DNA of 51,510 nucleotides from Hydrogenophaga sp. (GTDB taxonomy: Bacteria; Pseudomonadota; Gammaproteobacteria; Burkholderiales; Burkholderiaceae_C). Where the stretch lies: positions 1 through 51,510 of the forward strand of contig NZ_JAUSOO010000016.1 in the NCBI RefSeq assembly GCF_030656115.1. The letters run 5' to 3'. This document shows, piece after piece, positions 32,990 to 41,309 of this stretch. The notes below the pieces were generated by a model that was not told the origin of the DNA, did not search any database, and saw only the letters and a program-made list of their open reading frames with translations. The translations under genes and the position numbers were made by a program. The first letter of the stretch is position 1. The number at the start of each line of letters is the position of its first letter.

Positions 32990-34279
32990 ATGAGCGCAAC
33001 CAATTATGTCACCCGGGTCTTTTCCTCACCGCTGGACATACCCGCCAATGCCTGGAACCATCTGCTGGGCAGAGAAGCCGACCCCAGCCCCTTCATGAAC
33101 CATGCGTACCTGGCGGCGCTGCACACCAGCGGGTGCGCGCAGCAAAGCGCTGGCTGGCAAGCCCAGTTTGTCACCCTGTGGCAAGGCGCCGAGTTGCAAG
33201 CGGCCTGCCCCATGTACCTGAAGAACCATTCCTACGGCGAATACGTGTTCGACTGGGCCTGGGCCAATGCCTACGCCCAACATGGACTGGACTACTACCC
33301 CAAGGCCCTGGTGGCGGTGCCGTTCACGCCTGTACCCGGTGCAAGGTTGTTGGCCGCCAATCCGGCGGCCCGAACCGCTCTGGCGCAAGCGCTTATTGCA
33401 CATGCGCGCGCAGAAAACCTGTCGTCGCTGCACCTGCTGTTTGCGCAGCCCCAAGACGTGGCGGCATGCGAAGCTGCTGGGATGATGCTGCGGCACACGG
33501 TGCAGTTTCACTGGAAGAACGTGGCCCCCACGCTCCCCACTGCCCCAGCAACGGCCTGGGCCGTTGATGCTTGTGGTTCGCTGCCCCCCGAGGAGGTTGG
33601 CCTTGCTGGCGCCGAGCTGCGGCCATTTCAGGATTTCGACCACTTTCTGGCCAGTTTGCAGCAGGAAAAGCGCAAAAAAATCCGGCAAGAACGGCGCAAG
33701 GTGGCCGAGGCGGGGGTGGTGTTCCGGTGGTCGATGGGCACGGCCATATCGGCCGCGGACTGGGACTTTTTCTACCGCTGTTACGAGCGCACCTACCGGG
33801 AGCACGGCAACGCGCCTTACCTGAACCGCGATTTTTTTCACCGCATGGCGCAGTCCATACCCGAGCACTGGCTGCTGTTCATTGCCGAGCGCGACGGCCA
33901 GGCCATGGCCAGCAGCCTGATCGGCATCGACGCGCAAGCGGGCGTGGCCTATGGGCGCTACTGGGGCGCGCTGGAGCGCGTGGACTGCTTGCACTTTGAA
34001 GCCTGCTATTACCAGCCCCTGGCCTGGTGCATCGCCCATGGTTACAACCGTTTCGAAGGCGGCGCACAGGGCGAGCACAAGATGGCGCGCGCGCTGCTCC
34101 CCGTCAAGACCACAAGCGCTCACTGGCTCGCCCACCCGTCGTTCGCCAACGCGGTGGAGCGCTTTCTGGAACGGGAAGACCAAGGCATACAGCAATACCT
34201 GGAGCACCTGGCGCAACGCAACCCCATGAAAGGCATGCCTGCGCTGCAGACAGCACCCGTGTCAAGCACCGAAGCTTGA
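32990..34279 (+). CDS. FemAB-like / COG3146 acyltransferase-fold protein
   Basis: Predicted GNAT-like protein of the FemAB_like family (COG3146, formerly DUF482), often annotated as a peptidoglycan biosynthesis or recognition protein; biochemical function is unproven. Family blocks visible are PSPFMNHAYLAALHTSGCA, the central basic helix LQQEKRKKIRQERRKVA, FYRCYERTYREHGNAPYLN, then YGRYWGALERVDCLHFEACY and FEGGAQGEHKMARALLPV. The length of 429 residues is above usual because residues about 193-211 (CGSLPPEEVGLAGAE) appear to be a translated GC-rich repeat. The ATG at 32990 has GAGG upstream. A short TAAACT box separates it from the bactofilin cluster that follows. Confidence 0.85.
   Translation: MSATNYVTRVFSSPLDIPANAWNHLLGREADPSPFMNHAYLAALHTSGCAQQSAGWQAQFVTLWQGAELQAACPMYLKNHSYGEYVFDWAWANAYAQHGLDYYPKALVAVPFTPVPGARLLAANPAARTALAQALIAHARAENLSSLHLLFAQPQDVAACEAAGMMLRHTVQFHWKNVAPTLPTAPATAWAVDACGSLPPEEVGLAGAELRPFQDFDHFLASLQQEKRKKIRQERRKVAEAGVVFRWSMGTAISAADWDFFYRCYERTYREHGNAPYLNRDFFHRMAQSIPEHWLLFIAERDGQAMASSLIGIDAQAGVAYGRYWGALERVDCLHFEACYYQPLAWCIAHGYNRFEGGAQGEHKMARALLPVKTTSAHWLAHPSFANAVERFLEREDQGIQQYLEHLAQRNPMKGMPALQTAPVSSTEA
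33566..33621. repeat. GC-rich repeat inserted in-frame in FemAB-like gene
   Basis: TTCGCTGCCCCCCGAGGAGG here shares 14 identical bases (TCGCTGCCCCCCGA) with the element inside moeA (44161-44175), and both encode CGSLPPE. In this protein the translated segment falls in a region that family members lack or vary, between two conserved blocks. Confidence 0.5.
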
Positions 34280-34355
34280 CGGGCTGCTCCATTTCATGCG
34301 CAAGTCTGCGCCCAGGCCTTCGGAGGCGGTAGCTGCTCGCTAAACTACAGCAACC

Positions 34356-34673
34356 ATGAACGACACCAACGCCTTCTTCACCCAGACCATCGTGGGCGCA
34401 CCTTTTTCGGTGTTGCTGGGGCGCCAGCTTGATCCAGGCCGTAGCCCGACCACCGGGATTGAGGTCAACATGCTCGGTGCCGACACCCGTTTGAGCCAGG
34501 GCTGGAAAGACTGGATCGTATTGAGCCATGCCTGTGACCGCATCGGCCAACCACACCATCGCCCGGGCCGGGTGCGGCGCTGGCTGGAGCGCCACGCGCT
34601 GTGGATGGCCGCGCTCGGGGTGTCCAGCCTGCTCACCTCAGCGGTTATCTGGGGACTCCTGCAATGGACCTGA
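34356..34673 (+). CDS. Small single-pass membrane protein of bactofilin cluster
   Basis: A 105-residue protein of unknown family. The first 75 residues are soluble and moderately charged, followed by a basic patch (HHRPGRVRRWLERH) and one C-terminal transmembrane helix (residues 82-104, LWMAALGVSSLLTSAVIWGL). By the positive-inside rule the N-terminal part should be cytoplasmic. A TAAACT -10-like box at 34341-34346 with only 9 nt to the ATG and no Shine-Dalgarno suggests a leaderless transcript. It overlaps the next gene (a bactofilin) by 10 nt, so the two are coupled. A membrane anchor or partner for the bactofilins is my inference. Confidence 0.7.
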   Translation: MNDTNAFFTQTIVGAPFSVLLGRQLDPGRSPTTGIEVNMLGADTRLSQGWKDWIVLSHACDRIGQPHHRPGRVRRWLERHALWMAALGVSSLLTSAVIWGLLQWT

Positions 34674-35104
34674 AACCCCCGCAAGATACGCTCACCATCG
34701 ACCCCATTGCCATGAACGTGGTGAACCGGGTCGCATCGGGTTGTCAACTGAATGGCGATTTGAACTTTGAAGGCGGTTTGTTGGTGCAAGGCGAGCTTGC
34801 GGGCAACATCCGCATCAACGGTTGTTTGATCGTCTGGACCGGCGGTACCGTGCGCGGCCGCGTGCATGTGTCGGGTGACCTCTACCTTTTTGGCCGACTG
34901 GGCGATACGCACGCCAGCGCCCACGAAACCAGCCTGGAATGCCAGGGCATGGTTTGTGTGTCAAGCACCGGCACTTCCACGGGCACGCTCATGGCCAGAC
35001 GCCTGCAACTCTACGAAGGTGCCGACTTGCAAGGCCCATTCAAGACGCTGAAACCAGGTGACAACCTGCCGGTGCTGCAAGACACCGTGTCGAACGCGCC
35101 TTGA
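34664..35104 (+). CDS. Bactofilin-domain protein 1
   Basis: A 146-residue bactofilin: a self-polymerising cytoskeletal protein made of a short right-handed beta-helix. The repeat-like core runs from about residue 20 to 125, with characteristic rungs GCQLNGDLNFEGGLLVQGEL and GNIRINGCLIVWTGGTVRG. Disordered tails are short. The ATG at 34664 lies inside the preceding gene's end. Bactofilins organise cell-wall enzymes, stalks or polar structures in other bacteria; here no LytM peptidase gene is adjacent, so the client is unknown. Confidence 0.82.
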   Translation: MDLKPPQDTLTIDPIAMNVVNRVASGCQLNGDLNFEGGLLVQGELAGNIRINGCLIVWTGGTVRGRVHVSGDLYLFGRLGDTHASAHETSLECQGMVCVSSTGTSTGTLMARRLQLYEGADLQGPFKTLKPGDNLPVLQDTVSNAP

Positions 35105-35158
35105 CCCCTGTACCGACCCAGCACCACCACCACCCCGACCCACCACCCGGAACTGGAC

Positions 35159-35713
35159 ATGGAAAACAACCCAATACAGTCTCATCAAGAGCCGTTTGTG
35201 GCTGAGCCGCCAACAATTGAGCGCAACACGAACGAACAGGGCACCCGTGCCACCCCCCATCTGGACGTGGTGGTGGGCAACGCCATGCCCCCCACGCAAA
35301 CGGTCAACCTGCCCGTTCTGCACCCCCAGGTGCAACCGGCCATACCGGGTGACACCACCGATGGAGGCCCGGCACGCACCATGCTGGCAGAGGGACTGCA
35401 TTTCGTGGGCCATGCCCAACTGAGCGGCCCCTGCAGCATTGCCGGCACGGTGGAAGGCAACCTGAGCCAGGCGCCTGGGGCACTGGTTTCGGTGGTGGTC
35501 ACCGCAACGGGGCGGGTGCAAGGGGACATCACAGCCCAGAAGATTTCCATCATGGGCCACACCGACGGCGTTCTCGACTCGGGTCAAGGCGAAGTGTCCT
35601 TGCACGACACAGCCAGCGTGCGCGGGTTGGTGCGATATGGCCGCATTCAGGTCAATGGTGCCGACCTGAATGCCACGCTGGAACGCGTCGCCCCCCCCAG
35701 CAGCGCCCACTGA
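35159..35713 (+). CDS. Bactofilin-domain protein 2 with long N-terminal tail
   Basis: A 184-residue protein. About 75 N-terminal residues are Pro/Thr/Asn-rich and probably disordered. The bactofilin-like core begins at LAEGLHFVGHAQLSGPCSIA and continues through GTVEGNLSQAPGALVSVVV and GRVQGDITAQKISIMGHTDG to residue 175. The core is more divergent than in its two neighbours. The gene starts 54 nt after the first bactofilin and is followed by a small membrane protein gene. Alternative: a beta-helical protein of another family, but operon context favours bactofilin. Confidence 0.72.
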   Translation: MENNPIQSHQEPFVAEPPTIERNTNEQGTRATPHLDVVVGNAMPPTQTVNLPVLHPQVQPAIPGDTTDGGPARTMLAEGLHFVGHAQLSGPCSIAGTVEGNLSQAPGALVSVVVTATGRVQGDITAQKISIMGHTDGVLDSGQGEVSLHDTASVRGLVRYGRIQVNGADLNATLERVAPPSSAH

Positions 35714-35744
35714 AAATCAGAAACAGGCCGTACGCAAAACCGCC

Positions 35745-36134
35745 ATGCAGCGATCGAGCCCAGTTCCACCCAGGATGCCTGCCTCACCGGGCCAGGTACC
35801 CCACACACAAGCGTTGCTGCAGGCCGCACTGGCGGCCAGTTGGCAGCGCGACCGTCGTGTCGTGCGCCGCCGCTTGGCATTGCGCTGGCTGGTCTGGGGC
35901 TTGTGGCGGTGTGTGGCTTTGGTGTTGCTGTTGGCCTTGGCATGGGCCGCATGGCGATGGCTGATGCCCGAAACTCACCTGCAACAGACTGCCTTATCGC
36001 AAGATCGGCCTGTGGCACAACACGCGTCCGCCCGATCCATGCTGCCAGCAGGTCATGTGGAACTTGGCACCACGGCACCCCTTCAAGATCCCCCAACCAA
36101 GCCCGAAAACCGGTTGCACAGCAAGGAGCACTGA
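35745..36134 (+). CDS. Small membrane protein between bactofilins 2 and 3
   Basis: A 129-residue protein of no recognised family. A Pro-rich N-terminus is followed by a very basic stretch (RDRRVVRRRLALRW) and a Trp/Leu-rich transmembrane helix (about residues 52-74, LVWGLWRCVALVLLLALAWA), then a roughly 50-residue polar tail probably in the periplasm. Its basic-then-hydrophobic layout resembles the 34356-34673 product. The ATG at 35745 is preferred to an in-frame ATG at 35670, which overlaps the preceding gene. The stop is 4 nt before the third bactofilin's ATG. Confidence 0.65.
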   Translation: MQRSSPVPPRMPASPGQVPHTQALLQAALAASWQRDRRVVRRRLALRWLVWGLWRCVALVLLLALAWAAWRWLMPETHLQQTALSQDRPVAQHASARSMLPAGHVELGTTAPLQDPPTKPENRLHSKEH

Positions 36135-36138
36135 CCCC

Positions 36139-36543
36139 ATGAGCCAAAATCCCGCCACCACCCGCCTGGTACCTGTTGAACGCTTAAGTGCCATCACCAG
36201 TCTGATTGCCGAGGGCGCCGTGTTCGACGGCAACTTCCATACCACCCGCGACCAGGGCATCAAGGTCGACGGCCTGCTCACAGGCAACATCACGTTTGAG
36301 AGCGGCGGCACACTGCATGTGGGCGCCACCGGTGTGATTGAAAACACCCGCCTGGAAGCCGACTACGTGTTCATTGAGGGCAAGGTCATCGGCACGGTGA
36401 TTGCTCGCAAGGCACTTGAAATCACAGGCTCGGCCACCTTGATTGGAGACGCCGGCTACGACGACCTGATCGACATGCACCCGCGTGCCCGGGTGCGTGG
36501 CAAGATCGAATACCGGGGTGACATGGACGCTGCAGCCGCCTGA
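36139..36543 (+). CDS. Bactofilin-domain protein 3
   Basis: A 134-residue protein and the most canonical bactofilin of the three. The core from residue 18 to 125 shows ITSLIAEGAVFDGNFHTT, GIKVDGLLTGNITFESGG, the EADYVFIEGKVIGTVIA rung and the closing MHPRARVRGKIEYRG. Tails are short. It ends the cluster, 45 nt before a strong bidirectional terminator. With the two earlier bactofilins it may form a mixed polymer anchored through the small membrane proteins; this is inference from order and size. Confidence 0.88.
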   Translation: MSQNPATTRLVPVERLSAITSLIAEGAVFDGNFHTTRDQGIKVDGLLTGNITFESGGTLHVGATGVIENTRLEADYVFIEGKVIGTVIARKALEITGSATLIGDAGYDDLIDMHPRARVRGKIEYRGDMDAAAA

Positions 36544-36587
36544 ACACAGGCTGGCGCCTAATTCAGATCGGGTATGAATCAACCATG

Positions 36588-36629
36588 AAAAAAAGCGCCT
36601 GTGCGGCGAACCGCACAGGCGCTTTTTTC
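36588..36629. terminator. Bidirectional terminator
   Basis: AGCGCCTGTGCGG and its exact complement form a 13-bp stem with a CGAA loop (TTCG on the other strand). It is flanked by A7 on the left and T6 on the right, so each strand has a U-tract. It lies between the third bactofilin gene (plus) and ppa (minus) and should terminate both. Confidence 0.92.
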
Positions 36630-36656
36630 ATGTGCGCCCTGCCGGGCGCCCCGCCA

Positions 36657-37193
36657 TCAACCTTGGGCTTTGTTGTAAGCCTCAATGCCGTCAACGATTT
36701 CTTTGTGGGCGGCGTCTTTGCCCTCCCAGCCAATCACCTTGACCCATTTGCCTGGCTCCAGGTCTTTGTAGTGCTCAAAAAAGTGCTGAATCGTGTTCAA
36801 GCGCATCGGATTCAGATCTTCCGGCTTTTGCCACTGGGTATAGATCGACAAAATCTTGTCGATCGGCACTGCCAGCACTTTGCCGTCTTCACCGGCTTCG
36901 TCTTGCATTTTCAGAATGCCAATGGCACGGCAAGGAACCACCACACCAGGGATCAGCGGCACGGGCGTGATCACCAACACGTCCACCGGATCGCCGTCGC
37001 CCGACAGCGTCTTGGGCACATAGCCGTAGTTGGTCGGGTAGTGCATGGCGGTGCTCATGAAACGATCGACAAAAATCGCACCGGTTTCCTTGTCCACTTC
37101 GTACTTGATCGGGTCGGCGTTCATCGGGATCTCGATGACCACGTTGAACGATTCAGGGACATTTTTTCCAGGGGTGACGTTGTCGAGGGACAT
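36657..37193 (-). CDS. ppa: Inorganic pyrophosphatase, family I
   Basis: Soluble Mg-dependent hexameric enzyme hydrolysing pyrophosphate to phosphate. The signature [10 protein letters not shown] holds the three catalytic Asp residues, and [16 protein letters not shown] the Tyr/Lys substrate contacts; [19 protein letters not shown] is the N-terminal family block. The 178-residue length is normal. A TTGACA box on the minus strand at 37252-37247 may belong to its promoter. It is back-to-back with hppA, the membrane proton-pumping pyrophosphatase. Confidence 0.97.
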   Translation of the reverse strand: MSLDNVTPGKNVPESFNVVIEIPMNADPIKYEVDKETGAIFVDRFMSTAMHYPTNYGYVPKTLSGDGDPVDVLVITPVPLIPGVVVPCRAIGILKMQDEAGEDGKVLAVPIDKILSIYTQWQKPEDLNPMRLNTIQHFFEHYKDLEPGKWVKVIGWEGKDAAHKEIVDGIEAYNKAQG

Positions 37194-37499
37194 GTTGTGA
37201 GTCTGAAGGTTGATTGAAAACTGATCGGCCCCTAGGGGCGCCGGTGTGTCAATGGTCGCAGGCCCGCGCGACAGATGAGCCCAGTACCGCCTAGGATTTA
37301 CCCTGATTTTACTGATTCCAGCCTTACTTCAGACGCGCAAGCGGTACCCAGCGCCCGCAATACCCGCTAAATTGGGCATGTTGGCCAATCACCCTGCACG
37401 ATCGCTGTTCGGCGAACATGCGAGGACACGAGGAAGCAACGCAGCGGGGATGACCCACAGGCGTTGCCCCCTCCACGTCAGAACGAGCAGGAGAAATAC
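37194..37499. other. ppa-hppA divergent intergenic region
   Basis: About 300 bp without a convincing gene. It holds a TTGACA box directed to ppa, a TAAATT box at 37367-37372 that could serve hppA, a short inverted repeat ATTGG...CCAAT near 37372-37388, and a palindrome TGTTC-GGC-GAACA at 37406-37418. The hppA ribosome-binding site AGGAGA is at the right end. None of the palindromes could be assigned to a known regulator. Confidence 0.4.
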
Positions 37500-39560
37500 A
37501 TGGTTGGACAATCTGCGCTGATATTTGCGCTGGTGTGCGGGCTGGTGGCGGTGGCCTACGGCTTCTGGTCCCGCAGCTGGATACTTTCACAAGACCCGGG
37601 CAACGCCCGCATGCAGGAAATTGCCGGGGCCATTCAGACCGGCGCAGCGGCCTACCTCGCGCGGCAATACAAAACCATCGCCATCGTCGGCGTGGTGCTC
37701 GCGGTGCTCATCGGCGTTTTTCTGGACAGCCAAAGCGCGGTGGGCTTTGTCTTGGGCGCAGTGCTCTCGGGCGCTTGCGGCTTCATCGGCATGAACATTT
37801 CCGTGCGCGCCAACGTGCGCACCGCGCAAGCCGCCACCAAAGGCATTGGCCCGGCGCTGGATGTGGCCTTTCGCGGCGGCGCTATCACCGGCATGCTGGT
37901 GGTGGGTCTGGGCCTGCTGGGCGTGGCAGGTTTCTTCTGGTTTCTGGTCGGCAATGGCAACCTCACGCCCGACAAAAACCTGGCCAAGCTGCTCAACCCG
38001 CTGATCGGTTTTGCCTTTGGCTCGTCGCTCATTTCCATTTTTGCGCGCCTGGGTGGCGGCATTTTCACCAAGGGCGCCGACGTGGGTGCCGATCTGGTGG
38101 GCAAGGTGGAAGCCGGCATTCCCGAAGACGACCCGCGCAACCCGGCCGTGATTGCCGACAACGTGGGCGACAACGTGGGCGACTGCGCCGGCATGGCCGC
38201 CGACCTGTTTGAAACCTACGCGGTCACACTGATCGCCACCATGGTTCTGGGCGCGCTCATGGTGTCTGCCGCGCCCATGCAGGCGGTGCTGTACCCACTC
38301 GTGCTGGGCGGTGTCTCCATCATCGCTTCCATCATTGGCTGCTTTTTTGTGAAGGCCAGCCCGGGCATGAAAAACGTGATGCCGGCGCTCTACAAAGGCC
38401 TGGCCATTGCGGGCGTGCTCTCGCTCATCGCCTTCTGGTTTGCCACCGCCTGGATCATGCCGGACAACGCCATCAGTGCCAGCGGCAGCCAATTGCGCCT
38501 GTGGGGCGCTTGCGCCGTGGGCCTGCTGCTCACCGCTGCGCTGGTCTGGATCACCGAGTTCTACACCGGCACGCAGTATTCGCCAGTGAAACACATCGCC
38601 CAAGCCTCCACCACCGGCCACGGCACCAACATCATTGCCGGCCTGGGCGTGTCCATGCGCTCCACCGCATGGCCCGTGCTGTTTGTGTGTGTCGGCATTC
38701 TGGCCTCGTACCAGCTGGCCGGGCTGTACGGCATTGCAACGGCAGCCACCTCCATGCTGAGCATGGCCGGCATTGTGGTCGCGCTGGACGCCTACGGCCC
38801 CATCACCGACACCGCGGGCGGCATTGCCGAAATGGCCGAGCTGCCCAGCAGCGTGCGCGACGTGACCGACCCGCTGGACGCCGTGGGCAACACCACCAAG
38901 GCCGTCACCAAGGGCTACGCCATCGGCTCGGCCGGTCTGGCCGCCCTGGTGCTGTTTGCCGACTACACCCACAAGCTGGAGACCTATGGGCACCAGATCA
39001 CCTTTGACCTGAGCGACCCGATGGTGATCGTGGGCCTGTTCATCGGCGGCATGATCCCTTACCTGTTTGGCGCCATGGCCATGGAAGCGGTGGGCCGGGC
39101 GGCGGGTGCGGTGGTGGTGGAAGTGCGCCGCCAGTTCAAAGAGATCCCCGGCATCATGGAAGGCACGGCCAAGCCCGAGTACGGCCGCGCGGTGGACATG
39201 CTGACCACCGCCGCCATCAAAGAAATGGTGATCCCCAGCCTGTTGCCTGTGGTGGTGCCCATTCTGGTGGGCATTTTCCTGGGCCCGAAGGCACTGGGTG
39301 GCTTGCTCATGGGCACCATCGTCACGGGCCTGTTCGTGGCCATTTCCATGTGCACCGGCGGCGGCGCCTGGGACAACGCCAAAAAATACATTGAAGACGG
39401 TCACCACGGCGGCAAGGGCAGCGAAGCCCACAAGGCCGCCGTGACCGGTGACACCGTGGGCGACCCCTACAAAGACACCGCTGGCCCCGCCGTGAACCCG
39501 CTGATCAAGATCATCAACATCGTGGCGCTGCTGATCGTGCCGTTGCTGCCCATGGCGTGA
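37500..39560 (+). CDS. hppA: Proton-translocating membrane pyrophosphatase HppA
   Basis: Integral-membrane pump coupling pyrophosphate hydrolysis to ion transport, predicted 15-16 transmembrane helices over 686 residues. The substrate site is seen in [20 protein letters not shown] and [20 protein letters not shown]; further acidic motifs lie in [17 protein letters not shown] and near the C-terminus in [19 protein letters not shown]. The sequence [10 protein letters not shown] carries Lys where K+-dependent enzymes have Ala, which indicates a K+-independent, H+-pumping type. The ATG at 37500 follows a good AGGAGA site. A GC-rich hairpin follows the stop. Confidence 0.96.
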   Translation: MVGQSALIFALVCGLVAVAYGFWSRSWILSQDPGNARMQEIAGAIQTGAAAYLARQYKTIAIVGVVLAVLIGVFLDSQSAVGFVLGAVLSGACGFIGMNISVRANVRTAQAATKGIGPALDVAFRGGAITGMLVVGLGLLGVAGFFWFLVGNGNLTPDKNLAKLLNPLIGFAFGSSLISIFARLGGGIFTKGADVGADLVGKVEAGIPEDDPRNPAVIADNVGDNVGDCAGMAADLFETYAVTLIATMVLGALMVSAAPMQAVLYPLVLGGVSIIASIIGCFFVKASPGMKNVMPALYKGLAIAGVLSLIAFWFATAWIMPDNAISASGSQLRLWGACAVGLLLTAALVWITEFYTGTQYSPVKHIAQASTTGHGTNIIAGLGVSMRSTAWPVLFVCVGILASYQLAGLYGIATAATSMLSMAGIVVALDAYGPITDTAGGIAEMAELPSSVRDVTDPLDAVGNTTKAVTKGYAIGSAGLAALVLFADYTHKLETYGHQITFDLSDPMVIVGLFIGGMIPYLFGAMAMEAVGRAAGAVVVEVRRQFKEIPGIMEGTAKPEYGRAVDMLTTAAIKEMVIPSLLPVVVPILVGIFLGPKALGGLLMGTIVTGLFVAISMCTGGGAWDNAKKYIEDGHHGGKGSEAHKAAVTGDTVGDPYKDTAGPAVNPLIKIINIVALLIVPLLPMA

Positions 39561-39582
39561 TGCCACACTGCTGAAAGACCAA

Positions 39583-39607
39583 CGGCCCGCTCAAGCGGGC
39601 CGCTTTG
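39583..39607 (+). terminator. Terminator after hppA
   Basis: CGGCCCGC (39583-39590) and GCGGGCCG (39595-39602) form an 8-bp GC stem with a TCAA loop, followed by a short CTTTGCT tract, 22 nt after the hppA stop. Confidence 0.65.
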
Positions 39608-39644
39608 CTGGGTGGATGCTCGATCAACCCGACTCAAACAAGTG

Positions 39645-40271
39645 TCAACGCCCGGCGCGATCGGTGTGTGTCAGTGCCCGCACGATCTCACCCGCGCAAG
39701 GCGTGAGTTTTTTCAGTTCAGCGGCCTGCCCTTGCTCAATGGCCTGCAGCACCAGTTCGTTGATGCCGCCCACAGCGGCCATCGCCATGGCGGGTGACAT
39801 CGCACGCAGCGGAGCAGCGCTGGGCAAGGCTGCGCCATTCACGGTGGTGACCATGAAATCGGCAAGCTCCTGCATCACGTCGCGGCGGGCGCGCAGCCCT
39901 TCGGGTCCGAGGTGGTGAATATCGACAAACAGCACCCGAACCAGGCCCGCGCCCGCCGCCAAGTGCTCAAAATAAGCCTGCAGCGCCTGCTCAATCTGGG
40001 TCTGCCACGGCCGCTCGGGCTTGAGCGCTTCCCGCAGGGTGCGCAATGCCGATCCGCTGGCGGCGCGGTACAGTGCCAGAAAACAGGTTTCTTTGCTGGT
40101 GAAATGCTCATAAAACGTGCGTTTTGAAACCCCGGCTTCCCGCACGATGTCGGCGATGGTGGTCAACCCCAGGCCTTTGTCGGCCGACACCGCGGCCATG
40201 GCCTGAAGCAGGCGCGTGCGGTGCTCATGCTCCAGTTCGTGGATGAGGTCTGGCGCGGTGGCTGTGTTCAT
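39645..40271 (-). CDS. TetR-family transcriptional regulator
   Basis: A 208-residue one-component repressor. The N-terminal helix-turn-helix is textbook (TTIADIVREAGVSKRTFYEHFTSKETCFLALY, seen as TTIADIVREAGVSKRTFYEH and onwards, residues 37-68). The C-terminal helical domain (residues 75-200) has no recognisable ligand signature. It is divergent from the di-iron hydrolase-like gene, with 135 bp between starts that contain a clear palindrome. It most likely represses that neighbour and itself. Confidence 0.92.
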   Translation of the reverse strand: MNTATAPDLIHELEHEHRTRLLQAMAAVSADKGLGLTTIADIVREAGVSKRTFYEHFTSKETCFLALYRAASGSALRTLREALKPERPWQTQIEQALQAYFEHLAAGAGLVRVLFVDIHHLGPEGLRARRDVMQELADFMVTTVNGAALPSAAPLRAMSPAMAMAAVGGINELVLQAIEQGQAAELKKLTPCAGEIVRALTHTDRAGR

Positions 40272-40366
40272 GCGCCGATCTTAGGCGGCACAGGCTGCAC
40301 CTGGCTGACAGCGCGCAGCGGACTTACCCCGTTGACATGGCAGCCCCAGGGATGCACCATTTGACC

Positions 40367-40388
40367 ATCGGTACCCAAAGGTACCAAT
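40367..40388. promoter_or_regulatory. Candidate TetR operator palindrome
   Basis: ATCGGTACC (40367-40375), a 4-bp spacer and GGTACCAAT (40380-40388) form a near-perfect inverted repeat in the divergent intergenic region. It sits just downstream of a TTGACC -35-like box (40361-40366) and 18 nt before the hydrolase start, where a bound repressor would block transcription. Confidence 0.65.
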
Positions 40389-40406
40389 CCAAAAAGTGCC
40401 TTACCC

Positions 40407-41228
40407 ATGACCAAACTCGTTGTCCGTCGCTTGTTGATCGACCTGGAAAAACCGGTGCAACGCCACTGGTGCAGCGGCGATGCGTTCCTCACCGCCTGGT
40501 TCAGCGCCTTGTCGATGAGCTTTCCGGTGGGGGAACAGTTTTTTATCGATTCGGTGCGCACCGGCTTCCAAGCCTTGCCCGAAGACCAGCAAATGGCTTT
40601 CAAGGCTGAGGTGCAGGGTTTCGTGGGACAGGAAGCCACGCACCGCCGCATCCACGCTCTGTTCAACGCCCAGATTGAAAAACATGGCCTGGTGAACGAC
40701 TGGGAACCCAGGGCCCGGGAGCGCTTGAGCCTAGTTGAAGGCAGCGACCCGCGCCACGGCCTGGCCATTACCGCCGCCAACGAACACTTCACCGCCCTGT
40801 TTGCCGAATGGATGCTGTCGCACCCGCAGCTGCTGGACGGTTGTGAACCCCGTCTGAAGGCACTTTGGCTGTGGCACAGCGCCGAAGAGTCCGAGCACAA
40901 ATGCACCGCGTTCGACCTGTACCAGGCGCTGGACGGCAGCCACGCCTGGCGGGTGAAGTGGATGCGCCGGGTGACGATGATCTTTCTGACCGACACCCTG
41001 CGACAGACCGTGAACAATCTGCGGCACGACGGCACGCTGTGGCGCTGGAACACCTGGCAAAGCGCCTGGCGCCATATGCTGGGGCGCCAAGGGCTGTTGA
41101 GCCTGAGTTTTCGGCCTTGGCGCGCTTACTTTCGTGCGGACTTTCACCCGAGCCAGCAGTCCAGCGATCTGTCTGAAACCTGGTTGCAGCAAAACACCCA
41201 TCTCTACACCCGGGTGGGTACCGCTTGA
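40407..41228 (+). CDS. Predicted metal-dependent hydrolase (PF10118-type)
   Basis: A 273-residue all-helical protein of the Metal_hydrol family, thought to adopt a ferritin-like di-iron fold. Candidate metal ligands are the Glu and His residues in FPVGEQFFIDSVR, FVGQEATHRRIH, ANEHFTALFAEW and WHSAEESEHKCTAFDLY, which repeat the E/ExxH pattern of di-iron proteins. The substrate is unknown; related proteins are reported near lipid or aromatic metabolism genes. No Shine-Dalgarno is evident before the ATG at 40407. Divergence from a TetR gene suggests inducible expression. Confidence 0.85.
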   Translation: MTKLVVRRLLIDLEKPVQRHWCSGDAFLTAWFSALSMSFPVGEQFFIDSVRTGFQALPEDQQMAFKAEVQGFVGQEATHRRIHALFNAQIEKHGLVNDWEPRARERLSLVEGSDPRHGLAITAANEHFTALFAEWMLSHPQLLDGCEPRLKALWLWHSAEESEHKCTAFDLYQALDGSHAWRVKWMRRVTMIFLTDTLRQTVNNLRHDGTLWRWNTWQSAWRHMLGRQGLLSLSFRPWRAYFRADFHPSQQSSDLSETWLQQNTHLYTRVGTA

Positions 41229-41297
41229 GCGGGCTGCAGCCCTCGGGTGAAACCCCAGCGTCTATGGGTGCGCCCCTGGATCGGGGTGGTCGTCGCC

Positions 41298-41303
41298 CAT
41301 AAT
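41298..41303 (+). promoter_or_regulatory. Candidate -10 box of a leaderless moaA transcript
   Basis: CATAAT lies 6 nt before the moaA ATG and no ribosome-binding site is present. The context ATAATCCACGCATG is nearly the same as that before dapC, which supports a shared leaderless promoter type. Confidence 0.5.
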
Positions 41304-41309
41304 CCACGC

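Noticed and set aside
32026..33567. 513-codon plus-strand frame spanning nadE and the FemAB-like start
   Set aside because: Runs antisense through nadE and then out of frame through the FemAB-like gene; no protein family visible.
37587..39566. 659-codon minus-strand open frame opposite hppA
   Set aside because: Gly/His-rich shadow of hppA; hppA itself has complete catalytic motifs.
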